Part shown: positions 53,842 through 61,016 of the stretch, piece by piece
Layout: the number at the start of each line of letters is the position of its first letter
Position numbering within the stretch: position 1 is the stretch's first letter
Assembly (NCBI RefSeq): GCF_018603515.1
Contig: NZ_JACATN010000004.1
Span: 682,001 to 746,000, forward strand
Reading direction: 5' to 3'
DNA from: Zobellia barbeyronii
GTDB lineage: Bacteria; Bacteroidota; Bacteroidia; Flavobacteriales; Flavobacteriaceae
Length of the DNA stretch: 64,000 nucleotides
The notes under the pieces: generated by a model
Seen by the model: the letters and a program-made list of their open reading frames with translations, nothing else
What the model was told of the DNA's origin: nothing
Database searches by the model: none
Program-made: the position numbers and the translations under genes

Positions 53842-54588
53842 ATGAAAGTAAAGACGATTTTGGTCTCTCAGCCAGAACCGAAGATGGAGAACTCACCGTA
53901 TTCGAAACTGATAGATAAAGAAAAAGTTAAAGTTGACTTCAGACCCTTTATTCACGTCGAAAGTGTTGACGCTAAAGATGTACGTCAGCAAAAAATAGAT
54001 TTAAACAACTACACGGCAATTATCTTAACTAGCCGTAATGCTGTTGATCATTTTTTTAGGATTGCAGAAGAAATGCGTTTTAAGGTTCCTGATTCTATGA
54101 AATACTTCTGCCAGTCAGAAGCCGTAGCTTACTACTTACAGAAATACGTCGTTTACCGTAAACGTAAGATTTATGTAGGTAAACGTAACTTTATAGAAAT
54201 GGTTCCTTTGTTTAAAAAATATAAAGGCGAGAAGTTTTTATTACCTTCTTCTGATGCTTTAAAACCAATTGTACCTGAAATATTGGACGGAATTGACATT
54301 GAGTGGAAAAGAGCTGTTTTTTACAAAACAGTAATCAGTGATTTATCTGACTTAAGAGATGTGTATTATGACATCTTGGTATTCTTTAGCCCTTCAGGCA
54401 TTGAATCATTATTGCAGAACTTTCCTGATTTTGAGCAGAAAGAAACTAGAATTGCTGTATTTGGCAACTCAACTATTGATGCTGCTACTACTGCCGGTCT
54501 TCGTATAGATATTAAGGCTCCAACGCCTGAAACACCATCTATGACCATGGCACTTCAGAAGTACATTCACACAGCAAATAAGAAGTAA
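53842..54588 (+). CDS. hemD: Uroporphyrinogen-III synthase
   Basis: 248 residues, two alternating alpha/beta lobes typical of HemD: I-L-V-S-Q-P-E-P near the start, I-I-L-T-S-R-N-A-V-D-H-F-F, the linker with L-L-P-S-S-D, Y-K-T-V, and V-F-F-S-P-S-G-I-E-S-L near residue 185. It closes hydroxymethylbilane to uroporphyrinogen III in haem synthesis. The family is poorly conserved, but these blocks are consistent. It is the last gene of the glycosyltransferase-DUF4271-hemD run and ends at a strong terminator. Confidence 0.88.
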   Translation: MKVKTILVSQPEPKMENSPYSKLIDKEKVKVDFRPFIHVESVDAKDVRQQKIDLNNYTAIILTSRNAVDHFFRIAEEMRFKVPDSMKYFCQSEAVAYYLQKYVVYRKRKIYVGKRNFIEMVPLFKKYKGEKFLLPSSDALKPIVPEILDGIDIEWKRAVFYKTVISDLSDLRDVYYDILVFFSPSGIESLLQNFPDFEQKETRIAVFGNSTIDAATTAGLRIDIKAPTPETPSMTMALQKYIHTANKK

Positions 54589-54610
54589 GAATTCTTACTT
54601 AGTACAATAT

Positions 54611-54650
54611 AAAAAACCCTTTGTTCATCAATTTGAACAAAGGGTTTTTT
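54611..54650. terminator. Bidirectional terminator between hemD and pckA
   Basis: A perfect 17-bp stem AAAAAACCCTTTGTTCA / TGAACAAAGGGTTTTTT with a 6-base loop. It serves both convergent genes. Confidence 0.9.
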
Positions 54651-54675
54651 AATGGTATTATATTTCTAAAAAAAA

Positions 54676-56274
54676 CTAAAAAGCATAACGCTGTGGACCA
54701 CCGCGACGGATTTCCTCACTAGCAAAATCTTCAAACTGTTTGAAGTTCTCTCTAAAGGCATTCGTTAACTTAAAGGCCGTGGTGTAATAAGCTTTATCAT
54801 CGTTCCAAGTAGTTCGCGGACTAAGCACACTTGAAGGTACTCCAGGACATTCCCTTGGTTGCGCTACTCCAAAAACGGAGTGTATATGATAATCATCATA
54901 ATTATAAAGCCCTAAATCGCCGTTTAGAACAGCGTTAATCATAGCGCGGGTATACTTAAGTTTCATACGGGTTCCAACACCATAGGGACCACCTGTCCAC
55001 CCTGTATTGACCAACCATACGTTAACACCGGCATCTTTCATTTTCTTACTTAGCATCTCGGCATACTTAGCTGGATGCAATGGCATAAACGGAGCACCAA
55101 AACAAGCTGAGAAAGAAGGTATAGGTTCTACAACCCCTGCTTCTGTACCTGCAACTTTAGCGGTATAACCAGAAATAAAGTGATAAGCCGCCTGACTAGG
55201 TGTTAGTTTTGATATTGGAGGCAGTACCCCAAAAGCATCCGCAGTTAAAAAGAATATATTCTTAGGATTCTTTCCTATAGATGGTCTTTGTACGTTGTCT
55301 ATGTGATAGATAGGGTAACTCACCCTTGTGTTCTGAGTAATGGAAGTATCGGCAAAATCTACATTGCCGGCCTCATCCATGACAACATTCTCTAGGATTG
55401 CTCCTTTCTTGATGGCCCCAAAAATTTCAGGTTCATTTTCTTGAGATAGGTTTATGACCTTGGCATAACAACCACCTTCAAAATTAAAAACTGCATTTTC
55501 ATTATTCCAACCATGCTCATCGTCTCCAATAAGTTTTCGGGAGGCATCAGTAGATAAGGTTGTTTTTCCTGTTCCTGAAAGACCAAAGAATATAGCTGTA
55601 TCGCCATCTTTACCAACATTTGCAGAACAATGCATTGGCATGGTATTCTTCTCTACTGGAAGTATAAAGTTCAGAGCTGAGAAAATCCCTTTTTTGATTT
55701 CCCCAGTATAACCGGTTCCTCCTATCAATGCAATTTTTCTGGTAAAGTTCAAAATGGCAAAATTATGCTGCCTTGTTCCATCTACTTTAGCATCGGCCAT
55801 AAAACCAGGTGCGTTAATAACGGTCCATTCAGCATCAAAATTCTTAAGTTCTTCTTCCGTAGGACGGATGAACATATTGTATGCAAATTGATTGGACCAA
55901 GGATATTCATTAATTACCCTAATATCCATCCGGTAATTATGGTCTGCACACGCATAACAGTCACGAACAAACAATTCCTTTTCATTTAGATAAGCAATAA
56001 CCTTATCGTAAAGCGCATCAAATTTAGCCGGCTCAAATGGAAGATTGATATCGCCCCACCAAACCCTTTCTTCTGTAATGGCGTCCTTTACAATAAACCT
56101 ATCCTTTGGAGACCTTCCCGTAAATTCGCCTGTGTTTACGGCCAAAGCACCAGACGATGCTTTTTTGCCCATTTTCCTTTCTAGCGTAATGGCCTCTAAT
56201 TCGGAAGGCGATAACTGATAATGCAGATTCTCGTGCGTAATACCGTACGATTTTAAAGAAATAGATTTTTCCAT
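54676..56274 (-). CDS. pckA: Phosphoenolpyruvate carboxykinase (ATP)
   Basis: 532 residues. ATP-type PEPCK marks: R-S-P-K-D-R-F-I-V, kinase-1a G-L-S-G-T-G-K-T-T-L, kinase-2 I-G-D-D-E-H-G-W, and N-T-G-W-T-G-G-P-Y-G-V-G near residue 420. It makes phosphoenolpyruvate from oxaloacetate and ATP, the first step of gluconeogenesis. A minus-strand TAATTTTG box (plus 56314-56321) about 40 bp upstream is a promoter candidate. Single gene. Confidence 0.97.
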   Translation of the reverse strand: MEKSISLKSYGITHENLHYQLSPSELEAITLERKMGKKASSGALAVNTGEFTGRSPKDRFIVKDAITEERVWWGDINLPFEPAKFDALYDKVIAYLNEKELFVRDCYACADHNYRMDIRVINEYPWSNQFAYNMFIRPTEEELKNFDAEWTVINAPGFMADAKVDGTRQHNFAILNFTRKIALIGGTGYTGEIKKGIFSALNFILPVEKNTMPMHCSANVGKDGDTAIFFGLSGTGKTTLSTDASRKLIGDDEHGWNNENAVFNFEGGCYAKVINLSQENEPEIFGAIKKGAILENVVMDEAGNVDFADTSITQNTRVSYPIYHIDNVQRPSIGKNPKNIFFLTADAFGVLPPISKLTPSQAAYHFISGYTAKVAGTEAGVVEPIPSFSACFGAPFMPLHPAKYAEMLSKKMKDAGVNVWLVNTGWTGGPYGVGTRMKLKYTRAMINAVLNGDLGLYNYDDYHIHSVFGVAQPRECPGVPSSVLSPRTTWNDDKAYYTTAFKLTNAFRENFKQFEDFASEEIRRGGPQRYAF

Positions 56275-56360
56275 TTTTTAAAGAATTGTTAGTTGAGAGT
56301 TTCTTTTAGATACCAAAATTATCAAAATAATAACTTTATACGGTTATAAATAAGAATTTA

Positions 56361-56747
56361 TTAGTCAAAATGTTTATAAACTCGGTAGCCGAATATACTC
56401 CACGCAATTATGAGTAGCGTGCCACCAAGTGGAGTTACCAGGCCTATGGCTTTAAAATCAAACGCAGTCAAACTGTTTGTTGCCAATAAATAAATGGAAA
56501 AAGAAAAACAACAAATACCTGCTAAGACAAAATAAAAAATTAACTTTTTGCTAGCTTCGGGCAATTGTTTCATACTGCCTAAAACCAATAAAAGCAAGGC
56601 ATGGTACATTTGGTATTTTACTCCCGTCTCAAAAGTTTGGATGGCATTGGCATCTACTAACTTTTCCAGGCCATGGGCACCAAAAGCACCTAATATGACT
56701 GCAGTACTACCTAATACAATTCCTGTAAGACAAATTGTTTTGTTCAT
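56361..56747 (-). CDS. DUF423 membrane protein (YgdD-like)
   Basis: 128 residues with four hydrophobic spans. Family marks: G-A-F-G-A-H-G-L-E-K near residue 21, F-E-T-G-V-K-Y-Q-M-Y-H-A-L, and G-L-V-T-P-L-G-G-T-L-L-I-I-A-W near the end. Function unknown. It lies upstream of pckA on the same strand. Confidence 0.87.
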   Translation of the reverse strand: MNKTICLTGIVLGSTAVILGAFGAHGLEKLVDANAIQTFETGVKYQMYHALLLLVLGSMKQLPEASKKLIFYFVLAGICCFSFSIYLLATNSLTAFDFKAIGLVTPLGGTLLIIAWSIFGYRVYKHFD

Positions 56748-56828
56748 AACTTTTATACTCTATTTTTTTATAAATATAACAATCACTACCTTAGTCAACC
56801 GTTATACATACTAAAAGTACAAAACTAA

Positions 56829-58208
56829 ATGTCGCGAAATATACTTGTTATCGGTGCAGGAAAATCTACCTCCTACCTTCTAGACTATTTTCTTGAAAAA
56901 TCTGAAGAAGAAAAACTTCACCTAACCATTGGTGATTTAAAACCTGAATCTATTTCGGAAGCCATTAGAAATCATAAGAACTGTAACGTAATTGAACTAG
57001 ACATACAAAATGAAGCTGCCAGACAAAAAGCTATAACAGAAAGTGATATTGTAGTTTCTATGCTTCCTGCATTTTTACACAGCAAAATTGCCGTACACTG
57101 CCTTGCTTTGGGCAAACACCTTGTAACCGCTTCCTATGTTAGTGACACCTTAAGAGATTTAGATAATGCCGTAAAAGAAAAAGGGCTTGTCTTTATGAAT
57201 GAAGTTGGTTTAGACCCCGGTATAGATCACATGAGTGCCATGCAAATCATTGATAGGATTAGAGACCAAGGTGGAAAAATAATATTATTCGAATCCTTTT
57301 GTGGCGGATTGGTAGCTCCAGAAAGCGACAATAACCTTTGGAACTATAAATTTACCTGGAACCCAAGAAACGTGGTCTTAGCAGGACAAGGTGGTGCTGC
57401 TAAATTCATTCAAGAGGGTACTTATAAATACGTACCCTATCACAAACTCTTTCGTCGTACAGAGTTTTTTAATGTCAAGGGTTACGGCCGTTTTGAAGGT
57501 TATGCCAACAGAAACTCATTAGATTACAGAGAAGCATACGGTCTTGAAGATGTGCTTACTTTATATAGAGGTACTATGCGCAGAACAGGTTTCTCTAAAG
57601 CATGGAACATGTTCGTGCAATTAGGCATGACCGATGACAGTTACTCTGTTGAGAATTCCGAAAACATGTCTTATCGCGAATTCACCAACCTATTTCTACC
57701 TTATTCACCAACAGATTCTGTTGAGTTGAAACTACGTCACTATCTTAAAATTGATCAAGATGATAGAATGTGGGAAAAGGTATTGGAGCTTAACCTCTTT
57801 GACGACCAAAAAATTATTCCATTACAAAATGCTACGCCGGCACAGATACTACAACATATTCTTGAAGATAGCTGGACGCTAGCCGATTCTGATAAGGACA
57901 TGATTGTTATGTATCATAAGTTTGGCTATGAGCTAAATGGTAAAAAGCTTCAAATTGATGCTAATATGGTGGTTATAGGCGAAAACAGAACTTATACTGC
58001 CATGGCCAAAACCGTAGGTCTACCCGTCGCCATTGCGACCTTAGCTATTCTGAATAAAAAAATAACGACTCCCGGCGTTCAAATTCCTATTAAAAAGGAG
58101 GTTTACGAGCCTATTTTGAAAGAACTTAAATCTTATTGTATCGATTTTAAGGAGCTGGAAGTACCGTATTTAGGTTACAATCCTGATTCTGTTTCTAATG
58201 GAGATTAG
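56829..58208 (+). CDS. Saccharopine dehydrogenase family protein
   Basis: 459 residues. The Rossmann start I-L-V-I-G-A-G-K-S-T-S is followed by S-M-L-P-A-F-L-H, G-K-H-L-V-T-A-S-Y-V-S, and N-E-V-G-L-D-P-G-I-D-H-M, all typical of the glutamate-forming saccharopine dehydrogenase (LYS9/AASS C-terminal) group. The reaction would be saccharopine to 2-aminoadipate semialdehyde and glutamate; in bacteria some members act on other amines. An Lrp-type regulator follows 87 bp downstream, which suits amino-acid metabolism. gcdH for the later part of lysine degradation is elsewhere in the window. Confidence 0.83.
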   Translation: MSRNILVIGAGKSTSYLLDYFLEKSEEEKLHLTIGDLKPESISEAIRNHKNCNVIELDIQNEAARQKAITESDIVVSMLPAFLHSKIAVHCLALGKHLVTASYVSDTLRDLDNAVKEKGLVFMNEVGLDPGIDHMSAMQIIDRIRDQGGKIILFESFCGGLVAPESDNNLWNYKFTWNPRNVVLAGQGGAAKFIQEGTYKYVPYHKLFRRTEFFNVKGYGRFEGYANRNSLDYREAYGLEDVLTLYRGTMRRTGFSKAWNMFVQLGMTDDSYSVENSENMSYREFTNLFLPYSPTDSVELKLRHYLKIDQDDRMWEKVLELNLFDDQKIIPLQNATPAQILQHILEDSWTLADSDKDMIVMYHKFGYELNGKKLQIDANMVVIGENRTYTAMAKTVGLPVAIATLAILNKKITTPGVQIPIKKEVYEPILKELKSYCIDFKELEVPYLGYNPDSVSNGD

Positions 58209-58295
58209 TCAGTACACACGATTAAACCCACCTTTTCCATACTTTAAAATTCAAACAATAATAGCTACTTTTACCATCAATTTGAAACTCAGCTC

Positions 58296-58766
58296 ATGAA
58301 ACTAGGTAACGATAAAGTTAAAATTGACGGAATTGACAAAAAGATTCTAAGGTATCTTATGGAAGATGCCCGAAAGCCTATTCTTGAGATTGCCAGAAAT
58401 ATTGGTATATCTGGTGCTGCTATTCATCAACGTCTTAGAAAGCTAGAATCTTCTGGATTGTTGGCCGGTTCAAAATTTATCATCAACCCAAAAGTAATGG
58501 GTTATCATACCATGGCTTACATTGGTATTTACTTGGACAAAGCAATGAGTAACCCCGTTGCGGTGAAACAACTGGAAAAAATTCCTGAAGTTCTTGAATG
58601 TCATTACACCACAGGTAACTGGTCTATTCTTATAAAAGTACTCTGTAGAGATAATGAGCACCTAATGCATGTTCTGAATAAAGAAATTCAACAAATAGAA
58701 GGTGTTTCTCGTACGGAAACCTTTATTTCTCTGGCCCAACAAATTGATCGACAAATTCAGATCTAA
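58296..58766 (+). CDS. Lrp/AsnC family transcriptional regulator
   Basis: 156 residues. N-terminal helix-turn-helix: D-K-K-I-L-R-Y-L-M-E-D-A-R-K-P, then I-S-G-A-A-I-H-Q-R-L-R-K-L. C-terminal RAM ligand-binding domain (~80-150, with V-L-E-C-H-Y-T-T-G-N-W-S-I-L-I-K). It senses amino acids or related molecules as an octamer or dimer. It follows the saccharopine dehydrogenase-like gene and may control it (inference). Confidence 0.92.
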   Translation: MKLGNDKVKIDGIDKKILRYLMEDARKPILEIARNIGISGAAIHQRLRKLESSGLLAGSKFIINPKVMGYHTMAYIGIYLDKAMSNPVAVKQLEKIPEVLECHYTTGNWSILIKVLCRDNEHLMHVLNKEIQQIEGVSRTETFISLAQQIDRQIQI

Positions 58767-58768
58767 TA

Positions 58769-58800
58769 TTTGTATTAAATCTAAATAAGGATTATTTTTG
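58769..58800 (+). promoter_or_regulatory. Consensus promoter for the 108-residue conserved gene
   Basis: TTTG (58769-58772), 20-bp spacer, TATTTTTG (58793-58800): a good Bacteroidota promoter. The ATG follows only 6 bp later, so the mRNA would be leaderless or nearly so. Confidence 0.6.
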
Positions 58801-58806
58801 TTCCCA

Positions 58807-59133
58807 ATGGAACGCATTAATTCATCACATTACTATACATTTTTCCAATCCGATAAGGAGAGGTGCTTTTATATAGACCTTGGTCAGAAGCTGGTGCGTT
58901 TGTCTTTTTGCCAACTACTTGCTCTTAGACAAAAGGTTTGGAGCATTAATATTGAAGACCATTTTGATGAAGATGCCAATCCGCATGGGTTTGAAATAGT
59001 ATCGCTTTGCAATAGAGAACACCTTTTCATCTTAAACACTCTTGAAGTTCTAGACCTTAAAGAGTTGCTTACAGGAGCTTTTTTCTTGCTTGACATTGCC
59101 GCTCAGACCCCTTCACTTACCTCTAGAGCGTAG
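58807..59133 (+). CDS. Conserved small protein of unknown function
   Basis: 108 residues from the ATG at 58807; the TTG at 58798 overlaps the -7 box and is rejected. No signal peptide or membrane span. It has Y-I-D-L-G-Q-K-L-V-R-L-S-F-C-Q near residue 23 and ends with a mostly helical, hydrophobic stretch. I do not recognise a family, though such short proteins are frequent beside ferritin-like genes in this group (weak memory). It precedes ferritin by ~100 bp on the same strand. Confidence 0.6.
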   Translation: MERINSSHYYTFFQSDKERCFYIDLGQKLVRLSFCQLLALRQKVWSINIEDHFDEDANPHGFEIVSLCNREHLFILNTLEVLDLKELLTGAFFLLDIAAQTPSLTSRA

Positions 59134-59236
59134 ATTTCTTTATTTTTAATCAGTCTAAAATCCGTTATAAATAGGTTAATGCCCTAGTTATACGCACTCT
59201 TTTATGATAACTTTACGTTAAGTAAAGAAAAAGACA

Positions 59237-59749
59237 ATGAAAGATATAGCTAGACAACAAATGAGTATTAAGGTAGAAAGCATGGATATGCTCAATGCCC
59301 AAATACAGATGGAAGGAAGAGCATCTGCCTCATATTTAGCCATGGCCTCTTGGTGTGATCAACGTGGTTACAACCAAAGCGCAGGCTTTATGTATAAGCA
59401 AGCTGCTGAGGAAAGAGAGCACATGATGAAAATTTTTAAATTCGTTAATGACTGTGGTGGTAACGCCATATCTCCTGCCATAGAAAGCACAAATCACGAT
59501 TTCTCATCTTTAGAGGAGGTTTTTGAAACCGCTTTGAGCCAAGAAATAGATGTAACTAAATCAATTAACAGAATAGTTGCAGCTGCCAAAAAGAACAGCG
59601 ACTTTGGCGTTGAGAATTTCTTGCAGTGGTTTATTACCGAACAATTAGAAGAAGAAAAAACAATGAGAGACATCCTTGACCTATTTGAAATTATGGGACG
59701 AGATGGTATTGCATTGAAACTGATAGACGAACGTATATCTGTTGAGTAA
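59237..59749 (+). CDS. ftnA: Bacterial non-haem ferritin
   Basis: 170 residues, a four-helix ferritin. Di-iron ligands are visible: E in M-E-G-R-A-S-A-S-Y, E-x-x-H in A-E-E-R-E-H-M-M-K, and Q/E in W-F-I-T-E-Q-L-E-E-E near residue 130. It stores iron as a 24-mer in the cytoplasm. No haem-binding Met typical of bacterioferritin is evident. A bidirectional terminator follows. Confidence 0.93.
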   Translation: MKDIARQQMSIKVESMDMLNAQIQMEGRASASYLAMASWCDQRGYNQSAGFMYKQAAEEREHMMKIFKFVNDCGGNAISPAIESTNHDFSSLEEVFETALSQEIDVTKSINRIVAAAKKNSDFGVENFLQWFITEQLEEEKTMRDILDLFEIMGRDGIALKLIDERISVE

Positions 59750-59774
59750 ACAATTTTCATGCTAACTCAAGCAA

Positions 59775-59810
59775 AAAAAGGCTGTCTAAGAATATCTAGA
59801 CAGCCTTTTT
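59775..59810. terminator. Bidirectional terminator between ferritin and zinc peptidase
   Basis: AAAAAGGCTGTCTA / TAGACAGCCTTTTT, a perfect 14-bp stem with an 8-base loop. Confidence 0.88.
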
Positions 59811-59833
59811 GTATTTTAATAAGTTTAAGAAAA

Positions 59834-60529
59834 CTAGTCTCTTCCTCCAAGCACTTGCATGCCCCAATAGACTAAAGTAGCCAATGAACCAATTGCCGCT
59901 ACCAAATAGGTACGTGCCGCCCATTTTAAAGCATCTTCGGATCCTTTATATTCCTCTGGAGTCACTATATGTTTTGCTTTTAACCAAGCCAATGCGCGGT
60001 TACTAGCGTCATATTCTACAGGCAAGGTTATAAAGCTGAATAAAGTTGCCATACCCATCATAACAAGACCGGCTACTGCAACCCAATATCCAAATCCAAC
60101 ACCTGCCGCAGCACCTAACATCAACCCACCAAAAACGACCCACATAGACATGCCGGAAGTAACACTCACTACAGGTACTAATTGTGAACGCATAGTTAAC
60201 CATCGGTAAGCTTGCGCATGTTGTACAGCGTGCCCACATTCATGTGCCGCTACTGCTGCTGCAGATGCGTTTCTTTGGTTATAAACACCCTCACTTAAGT
60301 TTACGGTTTTATTTTTTGGATTGTAATGATCCGTTAACATACCTGCTGTAGAAACTACTTTTACATCTCGTATACCATGGTCTGCCAACATTTTCTCAGC
60401 AATTTCCGCACCGCTCATTCCGTTGCTTAAATGCACCTTAGAATAAAACTTAAACTTACTCTTAAGCTTTCTGCTTACTAGCCAGCTAACTAGAGCTATG
60501 GCTCCAATTAAAATATAATATCCCATCAT
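59834..60529 (-). CDS. Membrane zinc metallopeptidase (YugP-like)
   Basis: 231 residues. An N-terminal membrane span (~1-16), zinc-binding H-E-C-G-H-A-V-Q-H near residue 92, and two or three further spans (~115-180 and near the end) match the neutral zinc metallopeptidase family of B. subtilis YugP. The preceding N-L-S-E-G-V-Y and S-A-A-A-V-A-A-H-E also fit. Probably a membrane-bound protease; substrates unknown. Single gene. Confidence 0.88.
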   Translation of the reverse strand: MMGYYILIGAIALVSWLVSRKLKSKFKFYSKVHLSNGMSGAEIAEKMLADHGIRDVKVVSTAGMLTDHYNPKNKTVNLSEGVYNQRNASAAAVAAHECGHAVQHAQAYRWLTMRSQLVPVVSVTSGMSMWVVFGGLMLGAAAGVGFGYWVAVAGLVMMGMATLFSFITLPVEYDASNRALAWLKAKHIVTPEEYKGSEDALKWAARTYLVAAIGSLATLVYWGMQVLGGRD

Positions 60530-60586
60530 AACTGTATTCCTTTTAAAGATTTAAATTTAAAGATAATCAAAAACCTCTCATCTTGT

Positions 60587-60619
60587 CTGCGCTCACTTCG
60601 ACTACGCTCAGTGAGGCAG
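60587..60619. repeat. REP-like palindrome
   Basis: CTGC-G-CTCACT and AGTGAGGCAG pair with one bulged G around the loop TCGACTACGCTC. GC content is higher than the surroundings. The core resembles a short dispersed sequence I have seen repeatedly in Bacteroidota genomes; only one copy is evident here. Confidence 0.5.
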
Positions 60620-60726
60620 CTTTGCTTAGAGAAAACGTTTAATTATCTGTTATATTGGAAAGCAAAAACCCCGCCAAGTTACATTTAGGAGATTTCAGGT
60701 AATCATTCTGCCAAAATGTCTATGGG

Positions 60727-60981
60727 TTATTTGTACTTGAATTTCAATATTAACATGAAGAAAAGGAGACAACCTGTAATAGCATTCGCCAAAGTAACTG
60801 GTAGGCTGTTTATCATAAGTCCGTATGTAAACCATAACACAACTCCTAAAAAAAGAATAAGGTACGTACTAAGTGAAATATCTTTAGTGGACTTATCACG
60901 CCACGTTTTGTAGACCTGCGGCACATAACCGGCCGTTGTTAAAACAGCGGCCACCATCCCAAGAATTTCAATCTTATCCAT
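60727..60981 (-). CDS. SemiSWEET sugar transporter
   Basis: 84 residues with three membrane spans and the PQ-loop motif (T-A-G-Y-V-P-Q-V-Y-K-T-W), the size and shape of bacterial SemiSWEETs, which dimerise into a six-span sugar uniporter. It starts 35 bp after the leuS stop on the same strand. Substrate is not inferable. Confidence 0.9.
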   Translation of the reverse strand: MDKIEILGMVAAVLTTAGYVPQVYKTWRDKSTKDISLSTYLILFLGVVLWFTYGLMINSLPVTLANAITGCLLFFMLILKFKYK

Positions 60982-61016
60982 TTGCTATGCTTAGTTGGTA
61001 GCCGTATGCCTGATAC

